Source of the DNA: an uncultured Lachnospiraceae bacterium
GTDB lineage: Bacteria; Bacillota; Clostridia; Lachnospirales; Lachnospiraceae
Assembly: GCA_902801515.1 (NCBI GenBank)
Contig: CADCII010000013.1
Coordinates: forward strand, 1 to 64,000
Direction: 5' to 3'
DNA: 64,000 nucleotides
Shown: piece after piece, positions 26,120-34,391 of the stretch
Layout of the letters: every line of letters starts with the position of its first letter
Numbering within the stretch: position 1 is the first letter of the stretch
Program-made: the position numbers and the translations under genes
The notes under the pieces: model-generated
What the model saw: only the letters and a program-made list of their open reading frames with translations
Told to the model about the DNA's origin: nothing
Database searches by the model: none

Positions 26120-27598
26120 TTAAACTCTCTCTCCCATGTAATAAAATCCCCGGGCTTCATTCAGTCTGACGCTGACGATCTTTCCGGTCAGGTCTTCGTC
26201 TCCGGGAAAATGAACTACGAGATTGTAGGGAGTGCGGCCTGTCATATAGCCCGCCTCCTGACGGTTGCGTTCCTCAACGAGCACAGGCATCACCTGTCCC
26301 TCAAAGCGTGAAGACCTCATTCTTCCCAGTCTCTGGACTTCCTTCAGGAGGCGGTCGAAACGGTCTTTGATAACGTCTTCACTGACCTGGTTCTCCATAG
26401 AGGCAGCAGGCGTCCCGGTCCTTCTGGAATAGATGAATGTGAAGGCAGAATCGTATTCCACTTTCCTTACGATATCCATAGTCTCCAGGAAGTCTTCCTC
26501 GGTCTCTCCCGGAAAACCTACGATGATATCCGTTGTGAGCGACAGATCAGGCATGGCTTTCCTGAGCCTGTCAACCAGCTCCAGATAAGACTCTTTTGTA
26601 TAGTGCCTGTTCATGATCTTCAGAAGGCGTGAGGATCCACTCTGTACAGGAAGATGCAGATGACGGCAGATCTTCTTCGAGTGTGCCATCACTTCGATCA
26701 GGTCATCCGACAGGTCCTTCGGATGTGAGGTCATGAAACGGATCCTCTCGATCCCTTCGATCTTCTCTATCTCCTGAAGCAGCCGGGCAAAGGTCACAGG
26801 CTGCTCAAGTCCTTTTCCGTAGGAATTGACATTCTGTCCAAGCAGCATGACCTCGACAACGCCGTCGGAGGCAAGCTGTTCGATCTCGCGGATGATCTCC
26901 TTCGGCTCCCTGCTCTTCTCACGTCCCCTGACATACGGGACAATGCAGTAAGAACAGAAATTATTGCAGCCGAACATGATATTGACGCCGCTCTTAAAGG
27001 AATAGGTCCGCTCCGCAGGCAGGTTTTCTACGATGGAATCATCTTTGTCCACCACATCGATCACCTGGCTGTCAGACATCAGCGAAGCGACCAGAAGTTC
27101 TGCAAAACGGTGCAGATTGTGAGTACCGAATACAAGTTTCACATACCTGTAGTCCCTGCGGATCTTCTCGACAACATCCTTCTCCTGCATCATACAGCCG
27201 CACAGGGCGATCACCATGCCGGGATTCTTCCTGCGGTATACAGACAGGGAACCGAGACGTCCATAGACACGGATGTTGGCGTTCTCCCTGACGGTGCAGG
27301 TGTTGTAGAGGACAAAATCCGCATCCTCCGACTCACTCTCTTCATAGCCTGCGAGCTTCAGGATTCCGCGAAGTTTCTCGGAGTCCCTCTCATTCATCTG
27401 GCATCCGAAGGTCACGACACAGGAAGTCAGTTTTCTTCCCAGTTCCTCTTCTCTGCGAGACACAAGTTCCCTGGCGCGGTTGATAAACCATGCCTGTCGA
27501 AGAGAGCCGTCCTGCTGGGGCGGCTCCTTCATAGTCCGGGCAGAATTCAGCATCTCCCGGAATTCTTCTGATTCAAAAACTGCAGTATTTTTACCCAT
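26120..27598 (-). CDS. miaB: tRNA-2-methylthio-N6-dimethylallyladenosine synthase MiaB
   Basis: Radical SAM methylthiotransferase that adds the 2-methylthio group to i6A37 of tRNA. The 492 residues comprise an N-terminal UPF0004 domain (about 60-170) with cysteines for the auxiliary 4Fe-4S cluster (FGCQMNERDSE, ALCGCM), the radical SAM core with CNNFCSYCIVPYVRG carrying the CxxxCxxC motif, and a C-terminal TRAM domain. The N-terminal 45 residues extend beyond the minimal family. The start overlaps the stop of the flippase gene by one base (TGATG). Confidence 0.96.
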   Translation of the reverse strand: MGKNTAVFESEEFREMLNSARTMKEPPQQDGSLRQAWFINRARELVSRREEELGRKLTSCVVTFGCQMNERDSEKLRGILKLAGYEESESEDADFVLYNTCTVRENANIRVYGRLGSLSVYRRKNPGMVIALCGCMMQEKDVVEKIRRDYRYVKLVFGTHNLHRFAELLVASLMSDSQVIDVVDKDDSIVENLPAERTYSFKSGVNIMFGCNNFCSYCIVPYVRGREKSREPKEIIREIEQLASDGVVEVMLLGQNVNSYGKGLEQPVTFARLLQEIEKIEGIERIRFMTSHPKDLSDDLIEVMAHSKKICRHLHLPVQSGSSRLLKIMNRHYTKESYLELVDRLRKAMPDLSLTTDIIVGFPGETEEDFLETMDIVRKVEYDSAFTFIYSRRTGTPAASMENQVSEDVIKDRFDRLLKEVQRLGRMRSSRFEGQVMPVLVEERNRQEAGYMTGRTPYNLVVHFPGDEDLTGKIVSVRLNEARGFYYMGERV

Positions 27599-29277
27599 CA
27601 GTGTAGTAATCCCAGTCTTGTAAAGAATCGTACGAGCAGTTCACCCTTGGGAAGCTTCAGCATCTCATACTTGGTAATTCCGCTGAGGGTAACCAGGGCG
27701 ACGGCATAGATCAGGGCTCCGCAAAAGATCGCAACAACCGTGGAAATGGTATTGCCGATCACCAGGTGCAGCACATACCAGATTGCGTAAGAGCCGAAAG
27801 CCATGATAATGGACGAGATCGCCGGTACGATAAATGTCTTCCTGTATTCCTGCTGATAGAATATATTTCTCCGGATCGAAAATGCGTTCAGAATGCATAC
27901 GACCAGTGCAAAGATAATATTGGAATACAGCACGGAATAGATATTCAGGTTCATGTAGCGCAGCATCACAAACAGAGCGATCACATGGATCACAAGGGCG
28001 ATGGCACAGTGGATCAGAGGCTCTCTGAGTTTGCCAAGACCCTGCAGGATCGCAGTCGTCAGTGTGCTGAGTGAATAGAATATGATCATGAGCGCTCCGG
28101 CCTGCATGATTCCGGCGGACAGGTCAAGTCCGGTCTGCGGATGGAACAGCATCTGCGTGATGGGACGTCCGAGAGCGGCCATGCCGAGTGCGCAGGGGAT
28201 CGTGATGATCATCGTATAACGTGTCGAGGAATGAACCGTTCTCACAGCCGCGTTCTTGTCACGGGCTGCAACGGCTGCCGTCAGAGAAGGCACCACAGCA
28301 GGACCGAGCGAAGACGCAAGGGACAGCGGGACGTTCATCAGGACACGGAATCTTCCGGAGTAAATACCCCAGATCGTCGCATACTGCTTCTCCGTGTAAT
28401 TCTGTGTTTTCAGTATCGCATTGAAGATACCCTGGTCCAGTACATTGGAGATATTGTAGATCAGGGTCGACAGAATGATCGGAAGGATCGTCAGGATCAG
28501 CAGACGGTAGATAAAACGGGAAGACTCTCTCTTGCCCGTGTGGTCTTTGCGGATTGCATGACGGAATCTGCGTGAGAATCTGGAGTACAGATACATCATG
28601 AACAGCAGCGCGATCGTTACGGATGCAACCGTACCGAAGGTAGCGCCGGCAGCGCCCCACCCCGGGGCAACCAGTTCGTCTGCACCGTCTGCCACCAGTG
28701 ATAATCCATAATCATAGAGGACCCATGCGCCCCACAGAGAGACAGCAGCATTGATGATCTGCTCGATGACCTGTGAGATCGCGGTCGGTACCATGTTGGA
28801 GAATCCCTGGAAGAAACCGCGGAATGTACCTGTTATCGCAAAAATGAGTATGGCGGGCGCCAGCACTTTAAGTCCGTACTTCGCATACTCCAGGTTCATG
28901 ATCTGTCTGGTCAGGACTCCGGAGAATGCATACGTGATCAGTGCCAGGATACCGCCGGATATGACAGCAAAACGCATCGCACACAGGAATACCTTGTAAG
29001 CGTTGCGCATTTCACCCTTCTGGATTCTCTCACTCATCAGTCTGGAAACCGCGAGGGGCAGGCTGAAGGAAGAGATCATAAGGATGATCGAATATATCTC
29101 ATTTGCTGTGGAATAATAGCTGTTGCCGACGTCCCCCAGAATATTGTACAGGGGGATACGGTAGATCAGGCCTATGATCTTGGCAATGATGGAAGCAGCC
29201 GCGAGGATCGTTCCCTGAACGAGAACATTCTTCGCGGTGGAATCACCATTATTTTTCATATTCTTCTGATCCGCCAA
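27598..29277 (-). CDS. MurJ/SpoVB-like polysaccharide/lipid flippase (MVF family)
   Basis: 559-residue membrane protein with about 14 hydrophobic segments, of the MVF/polysaccharide-synthesis branch of the MOP superfamily. Such proteins flip lipid-linked wall precursors or polysaccharide units across the membrane. Family-like features include LIYRIPLYNILGD in the first helices, FRGFFQGFSNMVPTA and RVLMNVPLSLASSLG. The start appears to be TTG at 29277 with GAGG eight bases upstream; an ATG six codons later is an alternative. It begins the miaB-mutS-mutL-miaA run with a one-base overlap to miaB. SpoVB, MurJ or a polysaccharide flippase cannot be told apart here. Confidence 0.85.
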   Translation of the reverse strand: MADQKNMKNNGDSTAKNVLVQGTILAAASIIAKIIGLIYRIPLYNILGDVGNSYYSTANEIYSIILMISSFSLPLAVSRLMSERIQKGEMRNAYKVFLCAMRFAVISGGILALITYAFSGVLTRQIMNLEYAKYGLKVLAPAILIFAITGTFRGFFQGFSNMVPTAISQVIEQIINAAVSLWGAWVLYDYGLSLVADGADELVAPGWGAAGATFGTVASVTIALLFMMYLYSRFSRRFRHAIRKDHTGKRESSRFIYRLLILTILPIILSTLIYNISNVLDQGIFNAILKTQNYTEKQYATIWGIYSGRFRVLMNVPLSLASSLGPAVVPSLTAAVAARDKNAAVRTVHSSTRYTMIITIPCALGMAALGRPITQMLFHPQTGLDLSAGIMQAGALMIIFYSLSTLTTAILQGLGKLREPLIHCAIALVIHVIALFVMLRYMNLNIYSVLYSNIIFALVVCILNAFSIRRNIFYQQEYRKTFIVPAISSIIMAFGSYAIWYVLHLVIGNTISTVVAIFCGALIYAVALVTLSGITKYEMLKLPKGELLVRFFTRLGLLH

Positions 29278-29304
29278 TGGAGTAACCTCTTATTCTTCAT
29301 GTTA

Positions 29305-29459
29305 TCTGCCCGGCTGCAGAGCGCCGGGCAGATTATTCTGTCAGTGTGTCAGAGCTTCGTCGCGACGAAGCCTGATACCTCCGGTGGATGCCACGAGTGC
29401 GCTATGGAAGGCAGCTGAAGCTGCTGCGCACTCGGGCGCAATTCCGCCAAGGCGGAATT
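29305..29459. repeat. Cluster of four hairpins between the DUF3048 gene and the flippase gene
   Basis: The 186-nt gap holds four inverted repeats in a row: 29305-29332 (10-bp perfect arms, TCTGCCCGGC), 29354-29371 (18-nt perfect palindrome centred on CGCG), 29395-29433 (8-bp arms GAGTGCGC with an inner 6-bp pair at 29411-29424) and 29440-29459 (9-bp arms AATTCCGCC with a 2-nt loop, 4 nt after the DUF3048 stop). None has a clear T-run. It may be a mobile palindromic element, a structured RNA or a compound transcript end. No open reading frame of note lies here. Confidence 0.75.
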
Positions 29460-29463
29460 GATA

Positions 29464-30612
29464 TCAAAGGCTGTCGATGATATAAGTATCAACATTCGGG
29501 TCATCTGAGATGACGACCTTGGGGATATCCTGGTTGCGGACGATCTCTACGAAGGTCTTGCCCTGGTTCAGGGTGATCTCATTGCCGTTCATGTCATAGT
29601 AGCGGGTGACATTGAAGTCGCACTCACGTACATCAAAAGCAACGTTCACGGAAGATACTGTGGTCTCGATCGGAACATCTGCGCTCCAGTTTTCCTTTTT
29701 CCAGGTGATCTGCTCTGCACGACCGTTGGTGATGAACCAGCCGGTGCCGCCCTCAGAACCGTTGACCGGATCTGTCCACAGATAGTGATCATCAAACATG
29801 GTGGACGGGCAGCACTGGATGATGATGTTCTTGTAGCACAGCTGCTGTCCGTTCAGACCGTCGACCTGAGCGGAACCGAACTCAGAGCGGTAGTACAGGC
29901 CGTCTCCCTCATTGTAGTCAAATCTCGGATGATTGTAGACAAATCCCGGAAGGACGACCTTGGCGATCTGTCCGTTCTCAAGATTGACCTGCTGTCCGTC
30001 TTCTGCGAAGTTGTAGTGTCCCTTGTATCCGTTCGCATACTGGGTGCTCCATCCGGACTCTGCAATCTCCTGATTGATCAGGTCGTAGTTGGTGTAGATA
30101 CCGGTAACGCCTTCATGATCCCTGATGTATGCGGAGCTGCCGTCATGCAGTACATAATCCTGTCCGCCTTCACCGTACGGGATACCTGCCATATCATCGG
30201 TAGTCGGAAGCTGCAGGATCGGAACTGCGTAGATAACCTGGCCGTAATGTCCGTAGTGGGCGTTGAACTCACGTGCGAAATATACATAGTACGGTCTGCA
30301 GGAACGGATAGGCATGATCTGGGAAGCTCCCTGGAAGTCCTCGAAGATACCTTCCATACGGGTGATAGCGCCCTCAACCATAGCCTCATACATGATGCTG
30401 GCGTAGCTGGTTCCGCGCTGCCACTGGACTGCGTCGGAGTCATTTTCGATCATCAGTCCGATCGGTCTTGTGCGGCCGATGGAAGTCGGGACGGTCTCGC
30501 CGGTAAGATAACTCTTACAGGTATCTCCCTCTTCTGCCGTCACAGAAGTTCCAAGTACAGACACGGCCATAAGAGCGGCCGCGACACCTGCGATTACTCT
30601 CTTCATTTTCAT
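29464..30612 (-). CDS. Secreted DUF3048-family (YerB-like) protein
   Basis: 382 residues with a Sec-type signal peptide: basic MKMKR, a hydrophobic run to about residue 22 and a cleavage site near SVTA. There is no lipobox cysteine, unlike the lipoprotein members. Family features are RPIGLMIENDSDAVQWQRG, ASIMYEAMVEGAITRMEGIF and IMPIRSCRPYYVYFAREF in the first half, then the second DUF3048 lobe ending near the C-terminus (GKTFVEIV). The biochemical role of DUF3048 is unknown; location is extracellular or wall-associated. The ATG at 30612 has AGGAG at ideal spacing, better than the GTG three codons upstream. Confidence 0.88.
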   Translation of the reverse strand: MKMKRVIAGVAAALMAVSVLGTSVTAEEGDTCKSYLTGETVPTSIGRTRPIGLMIENDSDAVQWQRGTSYASIMYEAMVEGAITRMEGIFEDFQGASQIMPIRSCRPYYVYFAREFNAHYGHYGQVIYAVPILQLPTTDDMAGIPYGEGGQDYVLHDGSSAYIRDHEGVTGIYTNYDLINQEIAESGWSTQYANGYKGHYNFAEDGQQVNLENGQIAKVVLPGFVYNHPRFDYNEGDGLYYRSEFGSAQVDGLNGQQLCYKNIIIQCCPSTMFDDHYLWTDPVNGSEGGTGWFITNGRAEQITWKKENWSADVPIETTVSSVNVAFDVRECDFNVTRYYDMNGNEITLNQGKTFVEIVRNQDIPKVVISDDPNVDTYIIDSL

Positions 30613-30712
30613 AGTGCTCACTCCTTTCAGGGCGATTCGCCCAACCCCTGTGGTTACTTAATACTCCATCTATCTCAAAAGCCTTATGGCTTTCAGGATC
30701 TGTGCAAATGGA

Positions 30713-31219
30713 TCAGCGGGGGATCTGAACCGCATCCATGATGCGTCTCTGGAACTCCTCCATCTGCTCCCTCTCCTCCTCTTCCATATGGTCAAAGCCG
30801 GTAAGATGAAGGATGCTGTGGGCAATGAGGAATGCGTACTCCCTCTTCTGGCTGTGCCCGTATTCTTCAGCCTGCGAGATCACGCGGTCAGCGTTGATCA
30901 CGATATCTCCGAGCAGCAGTTCGCCGGAATCCGGATCGAACTCATCGCTTCCTTCTTCATCGATCTGCGAGAAATCTCCAGGCGCAGGGTATTCCTGCAG
31001 CGGAAATGAAAGTACGTCTGTCGGAGCGTCTATGGATCGGAACTGCCGGTTCATTTCACGGATGCCTTCGTCGTCCGTTATCAGCAGACTCACCTGCGCT
31101 TCATATGGACAGTCAACAATGTCAAGTCCTGCTTCTATTACTCTCCGCGCCAGCGCTTCTGCGCTCTCTTGCTGAAGATCCAGAACGGCGTCTGTCTCGT
31201 TTTCGTAATTCAGTGTCAT
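30713..31219 (-). CDS. ybeY: rRNA maturation endoribonuclease YbeY
   Basis: Zinc-dependent endoribonuclease needed for 16S rRNA 3' maturation and ribosome quality control. The 168-residue protein starts [10 protein letters not shown], the usual family beginning, and carries the metal motif HSILHLTGFDH (H-x3-H-x5-H) plus PTDVLSFPLQEY. A Glu/Asp-rich insertion sits at about 95-110. The start at 31219 lies 98 nt inside the end of phoH in another frame, so it must be translated by coupling or from a weak site; the frame stays open 22 codons further upstream with no better signal. Confidence 0.93.
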   Translation of the reverse strand: MTLNYENETDAVLDLQQESAEALARRVIEAGLDIVDCPYEAQVSLLITDDEGIREMNRQFRSIDAPTDVLSFPLQEYPAPGDFSQIDEEGSDEFDPDSGELLLGDIVINADRVISQAEEYGHSQKREYAFLIAHSILHLTGFDHMEEEEREQMEEFQRRIMDAVQIPR

Positions 31220-32177
31220 GCTGTTTCTGCTCGTAAACCTCGTATGCCTGCACGATCTTCTGGACAAGCGGATGCCGGACGACATCCTTGCTGGTCAGCG
31301 TGCAGAATGCTATGTCATCGATCTTCCGAAGAACATCCACGGCAACTTCAAGGCCGCTCCTGGAATCAAAAGGAAGATCCTTCTGTGTCAGGTCACCAGT
31401 TATGATGACCCTGGAACCGAACCCGATACGGGTCAGGAACATCTTCATCTGCGCGGGCGTGGTATTCTGCGCCTCGTCGAGGATAATAAACGCGTTGTCC
31501 AGCGTCCGGCCCCTCATGTATGCAAGAGGCGCTACCTCAATCGCACCCTTCTCGGAATTCTTCGCGTAACTCTCCGGCCCCATGATCTGATAGAGGGCGT
31601 CGTAGAGAGGACGCAGGTACGGATCGACCTTGCTCTGAAGATCGCCGGGAAGAAATCCCAGTTTCTCGCCGGCTTCTATCGCCGGCCTGGTCATGATGAT
31701 CCTGGATACTTCTTCATTTCTGAAAGCAGTGATCGCCATAGCCATCGCCAGATACGTCTTTCCGGTTCCGGCAGGACCAATCCCGAAAGTGATCATGTGA
31801 TTCCGGATGGCGTCGACATACTCCTTCTGGCCATAAGTCTTGGGACTGACCGGCTTTCCTCCGATCGTATGGCAGATGATATCGCCATTGATCTTTGAAA
31901 CGCCTCCGTCATGATGCTCCAGCGCCAGAGAGAGGTCATAATTCACGATCTGGTCTGTGATCGTCTCACCCGACTGGGCAAGTCTCGTCAGGTCATCCAG
32001 AACCTTCTTCGCTCCGTCAGGACCATTGCCGGCCCCAACGATCTTCAGGGTGCCTCCGCGGCTGATCACAGTAACGTTCAGAGTCCTTTCGATAAGCTTC
32101 AGATACCGGTCGAACTGACCGAACACCTGGCTTTGCACATCCTGCGGGATCTCTACTTCTCTTTCGCTAAGTGCCAT
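31122..32177 (-). CDS. phoH: PhoH-family ATPase
   Basis: P-loop ATPase of the PhoH/PhoL family, usually linked to ybeY and thought to act in RNA metabolism. The 351 residues have a KH-like N-terminal region (about 20-80), then the ATPase with Walker [14 protein letters not shown] (about 135), [21 protein letters not shown] (Walker B), and [15 protein letters not shown]. After the normal end near AYEVYEQ there are about 35 extra Arg/Ser-rich residues, exactly the part that overlaps ybeY. A strong promoter lies at 32238-32266, with a small hairpin at 32195-32212 in the leader. Confidence 0.94.
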   Translation of the reverse strand: MALSEREVEIPQDVQSQVFGQFDRYLKLIERTLNVTVISRGGTLKIVGAGNGPDGAKKVLDDLTRLAQSGETITDQIVNYDLSLALEHHDGGVSKINGDIICHTIGGKPVSPKTYGQKEYVDAIRNHMITFGIGPAGTGKTYLAMAMAITAFRNEEVSRIIMTRPAIEAGEKLGFLPGDLQSKVDPYLRPLYDALYQIMGPESYAKNSEKGAIEVAPLAYMRGRTLDNAFIILDEAQNTTPAQMKMFLTRIGFGSRVIITGDLTQKDLPFDSRSGLEVAVDVLRKIDDIAFCTLTSKDVVRHPLVQKIVQAYEVYEQKQHDTELRKRDRRRSGSSARERRSAGAESNRSRT

Positions 32178-32194
32178 TCAGAAACCTTTCAGAA

Positions 32195-32212
32195 ACAGGA
32201 TACACATCCTGT
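32195..32212 (-). repeat. Hairpin in the phoH leader
   Basis: ACAGGAT and ATCCTGT pair around a 4-nt loop, 18 nt before the phoH ATG and just outside the AAAGG ribosome-binding site. It could influence initiation; no known family is recognised. Confidence 0.5.
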
Positions 32213-32237
32213 ACCATAACATAAAAAACCAAATTGT

Positions 32238-32266
32238 ATTTTATAATACTACATCTGATTCGTCAA
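32238..32266 (-). promoter_or_regulatory. Predicted promoter for phoH-ybeY
   Basis: On the minus strand TTGACG (32261-32266), a 17-nt spacer and TAAAAT (32238-32243), about 60 nt upstream of the phoH ATG and just after the rlmH stop. Confidence 0.65.
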
Positions 32267-32281
32267 TCAATTCACTCATGA

Positions 32282-32773
32282 TCACTTGTGATAAGGCTCA
32301 TTTCGCGAGATCCTCTGGGCGCGGTAGATCTGCTCCAGAAGGATCACTCTCATCATCTGGTGCGGGAAAGTCATGGCGGAAAACGAGATCTTCTCATCTG
32401 CCCTTTTCAGCACGGCCTCAGACAGACCCAGAGAACCGCCGATCACAAATATGAGATGGCTGAATCCTCCAACCTGGAGTTCATCCAGATGCTTTGAAAA
32501 AGAAACAGAATCATAGGCTTTCCCGTCGATGGCAAGCGCGATCACCCTGACATCCGAAGACCGGTCATATTTAGAGAGCTCTTTCAGAAGCCTCTCCCCC
32601 TCCCGGTCCCTGATCTGCACCTCCTGCAGTTGTGATGCATTGTCCGGCGTCGGTTCATCCGCAATCTGGCAGATATTGAGCGCCGCATATCTGGAGAGTC
32701 TCTTGGAATACTCCTCAATCGCGAGTGTCCAGTACTTCTCTTTAATCTTTCCTACAACAGCCAGTGTGATCTT
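32282..32773 (-). CDS. rlmH: 23S rRNA (pseudouridine-1915-N3) methyltransferase RlmH
   Basis: SPOUT methyltransferase that methylates pseudouridine 1915 of 23S rRNA in helix 69. At 163 residues it is typical. Diagnostic parts are MKITLAVVGKIKEKYW at the start, LIFVIGGSLGLSE in the SAM-binding knot, and the C-terminal LLEQIYRAQRISRNEPYHK, ending in the conserved YHK. GAGGG precedes the ATG at 32773; ten further codons upstream are open but give no better start. Repeat elements occupy the gap to nfnB. Confidence 0.96.
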   Translation of the reverse strand, partial: KITLAVVGKIKEKYWTLAIEEYSKRLSRYAALNICQIADEPTPDNASQLQEVQIRDREGERLLKELSKYDRSSDVRVIALAIDGKAYDSVSFSKHLDELQVGGFSHLIFVIGGSLGLSEAVLKRADEKISFSAMTFPHQMMRVILLEQIYRAQRISRNEPYHK

Positions 32774-32797
32774 CATACGACCCTCATATACGGTTTT

Positions 32798-32850
32798 GAA
32801 CAAGTGACAGGCACCTGTTCATTATTGCACAAGTGACAGGCACTTGTTCA
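32798..32850. repeat. Palindromic repeat pair, copy 1 (direct pair)
   Basis: Two near-identical 23-24-nt units, GAACAAGTGACAGGCACC plus TGTTC (32798-32820) and GCACAAGTGACAGGCACTT plus GTTC (about 32827-32849), joined by ATTATT. Each unit folds on itself (stem about GAACAAGTG/CACTTGTTC around a 5-nt ACAGG loop). It ends just upstream of the rlmH ribosome-binding site. Confidence 0.85.
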
Positions 32851-32872
32851 CAGCGTTCATAATAAAATCAAG

Positions 32873-32901
32873 ACAGGGCTGCCGTAAAACAGCAGCCCTG
32901 T
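32873..32901 (-). terminator. Probable terminator after nfnAB
   Basis: A perfect 10-bp stem (ACAGGGCTGC and GCAGCCCTGT, loop of 9). On the minus strand it is followed by a T-rich but interrupted run (CTTGATTTTATT). It lies between the two repeat pairs downstream of nfnB. Confidence 0.65.
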
Positions 32902-32930
32902 AATATTTCACGAGTTACACAAGCGACCTT

Positions 32931-32983
32931 GCACGAGTGACAGGCGCTTGTTCATTATTGCACGAGTGACAGGCACTTGTTCA
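32931..32983. repeat. Palindromic repeat pair, copy 2 (direct pair)
   Basis: Two units, GCACGAGTGACAGGCGCTTG plus TTC and GCACGAGTGACAGGCACTTG plus TTC, joined by ATTATT in the same orientation and spacing as copy 1, so the two copies are themselves direct repeats flanking the hairpin at 32873-32901. It ends 4 nt after the nfnB stop. Confidence 0.85.
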
Positions 32984-32987
32984 CAAA

Positions 32988-34391
32988 TCAGCCTTTGGAC
33001 CTGATATATTCGTCGATGCCCTTAGCGGCTTTCTTGCCTGCGCCCATCGCCAGGATTACTGTAGCAGCGCCTGTGACGGCGTCGCCGCCTGCGTAGACGC
33101 CTTCGAGAGAGGTCTTGCCCTCTTCCTCGGTTGCGACGATGCAGAGCCTCTTGTTGACATCCAGGCCATAGGTGGTCGAGGAGATCAGCGGGTTCGGTCT
33201 GGTTCCGAGGGACATGATTACGGTATCGCACTCGATCTCGAATTCAGAACCTGCTACCGGTTCCGGACGTCTTCTTCCGGAAGCATCCGGCTCACCCAGT
33301 TCCATACGCACGCAGCGGATGCCGCATACATTGTCGTTCTCGTCAGCGAGGATCTCGACCGGGTTGGTCAGAAGATCGAACTGGATGCCCTCTTCCTTGG
33401 CATGATGGACTTCTTCTGCTCTTGCAGGAAGTTCAGCTTCGGATCTGCGGTATACGATATGGGTCTCAGCGCCGAGACGGAGTGCTGTTCTGGCTGCGTC
33501 CATAGCAACGTTTCCGCCGCCGACAACGACGACTTTCTTGCCGTGTACGATCGGTGTGTCATAGTCGTCTCTGTAAGCCTTCATCAGGTTGTTCCTGGTG
33601 AGGTACTCGTTTGCGGAGAAGACGCCCTTTGCCTGCTCGCCCGGGATATTCATGAACATCGGAAGGCCTGCGCCCGATCCGATGAAGACTGCCTCGAATC
33701 CTTCCTTGGTCATCAGCTCTTCGATGGTGATGGAACGGCCGATGATGACGTTGGTCTCGATCTTGACGCCGAGGCACTGTACGTTCTCGACTTCCTTCGC
33801 CACGACTCTGTCCTTCGGAAGACGGAATTCCGGAATACCGTAAACAAGAACGCCGCCTGCCTTATGCAGTGCTTCGAAGATCGTTACATCGTAACCCATC
33901 TTGGCAAGGTCGCCCGCGCAGGTAAGTCCTGCAGGGCCGGCGCCGATGACAGCAACCTTTTTGCCCATCTGCTTCGCGGTACACTTCATCTTCATGCCGT
34001 GTTCCTTCGCCCAGTCGGCAACGAAACGCTCAAGTTTGCCGATGGAAACAGCGTCGCCCTTGATGCCTCTGATGCATTTGCCTTCGCACTGGGTCTCCTG
34101 CGGGCATACACGTCCGCAGACTGCCGGAAGGGAGCTGGACTCGGAGATCACATCGTATGCCTTGCCGAAATCTCTTTCCTTCACCGCGCCGATGAAGTCC
34201 GGAATATTAATGTTGACAGGGCAGCCCTGGATGCACTTCGCGTTCTTGCAGTGCAGGCAGCGCTGTGCCTCTTCAACAGCTTCCTCTTCATTGTATCCGA
34301 GACATACTTCTTCAAAATTCGTTGCTCTGACTTTCGGCTCCTGCTCTCTGACCGGAACTCTCGTGAGCATATCTTTCTTCGCTTCAGCCAT
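32988..34391 (-). CDS. nfnB: NADPH-binding large subunit of NfnAB (NADH-dependent ferredoxin:NADP oxidoreductase)
   Basis: Flavoprotein related to the small subunit of glutamate synthase. With NfnA it couples NADPH oxidation to NAD and ferredoxin reduction by electron bifurcation, or the reverse. The 467 residues contain two N-terminal 4Fe-4S binding motifs (CLHCKNAKCIQGCP and CGRVCPQETQCEGKC), an FAD loop VIGAGPAGLTCAGDLA, and an NADPH loop VVVGGGNVAMDAARTA. The ATG overlaps the nfnA stop by one base (TAATG), so the two subunits are made together. No glutamate synthase large subunit is nearby, which favours Nfn over GltD. Confidence 0.9.
   Translation of the reverse strand: MAEAKKDMLTRVPVREQEPKVRATNFEEVCLGYNEEEAVEEAQRCLHCKNAKCIQGCPVNINIPDFIGAVKERDFGKAYDVISESSSLPAVCGRVCPQETQCEGKCIRGIKGDAVSIGKLERFVADWAKEHGMKMKCTAKQMGKKVAVIGAGPAGLTCAGDLAKMGYDVTIFEALHKAGGVLVYGIPEFRLPKDRVVAKEVENVQCLGVKIETNVIIGRSITIEELMTKEGFEAVFIGSGAGLPMFMNIPGEQAKGVFSANEYLTRNNLMKAYRDDYDTPIVHGKKVVVVGGGNVAMDAARTALRLGAETHIVYRRSEAELPARAEEVHHAKEEGIQFDLLTNPVEILADENDNVCGIRCVRMELGEPDASGRRRPEPVAGSEFEIECDTVIMSLGTRPNPLISSTTYGLDVNKRLCIVATEEEGKTSLEGVYAGGDAVTGAATVILAMGAGKKAAKGIDEYIRSKG

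Noticed and set aside
29785-30741. 318-codon open frame opposite the DUF3048 gene
   Set aside because: Antisense shadow; the DUF3048 protein has a signal peptide, ribosome-binding site and family motifs.
32798-32983. Possible CRISPR array
   Set aside because: Only a few units, each palindromic, with 6-nt joints and no spacers of even length; fits dispersed hairpin repeats better.
32988-34391. Glutamate synthase small subunit (gltD)
   Set aside because: No large subunit is near, and the one-base overlap with an NfnA-type reductase fits the NfnAB complex.
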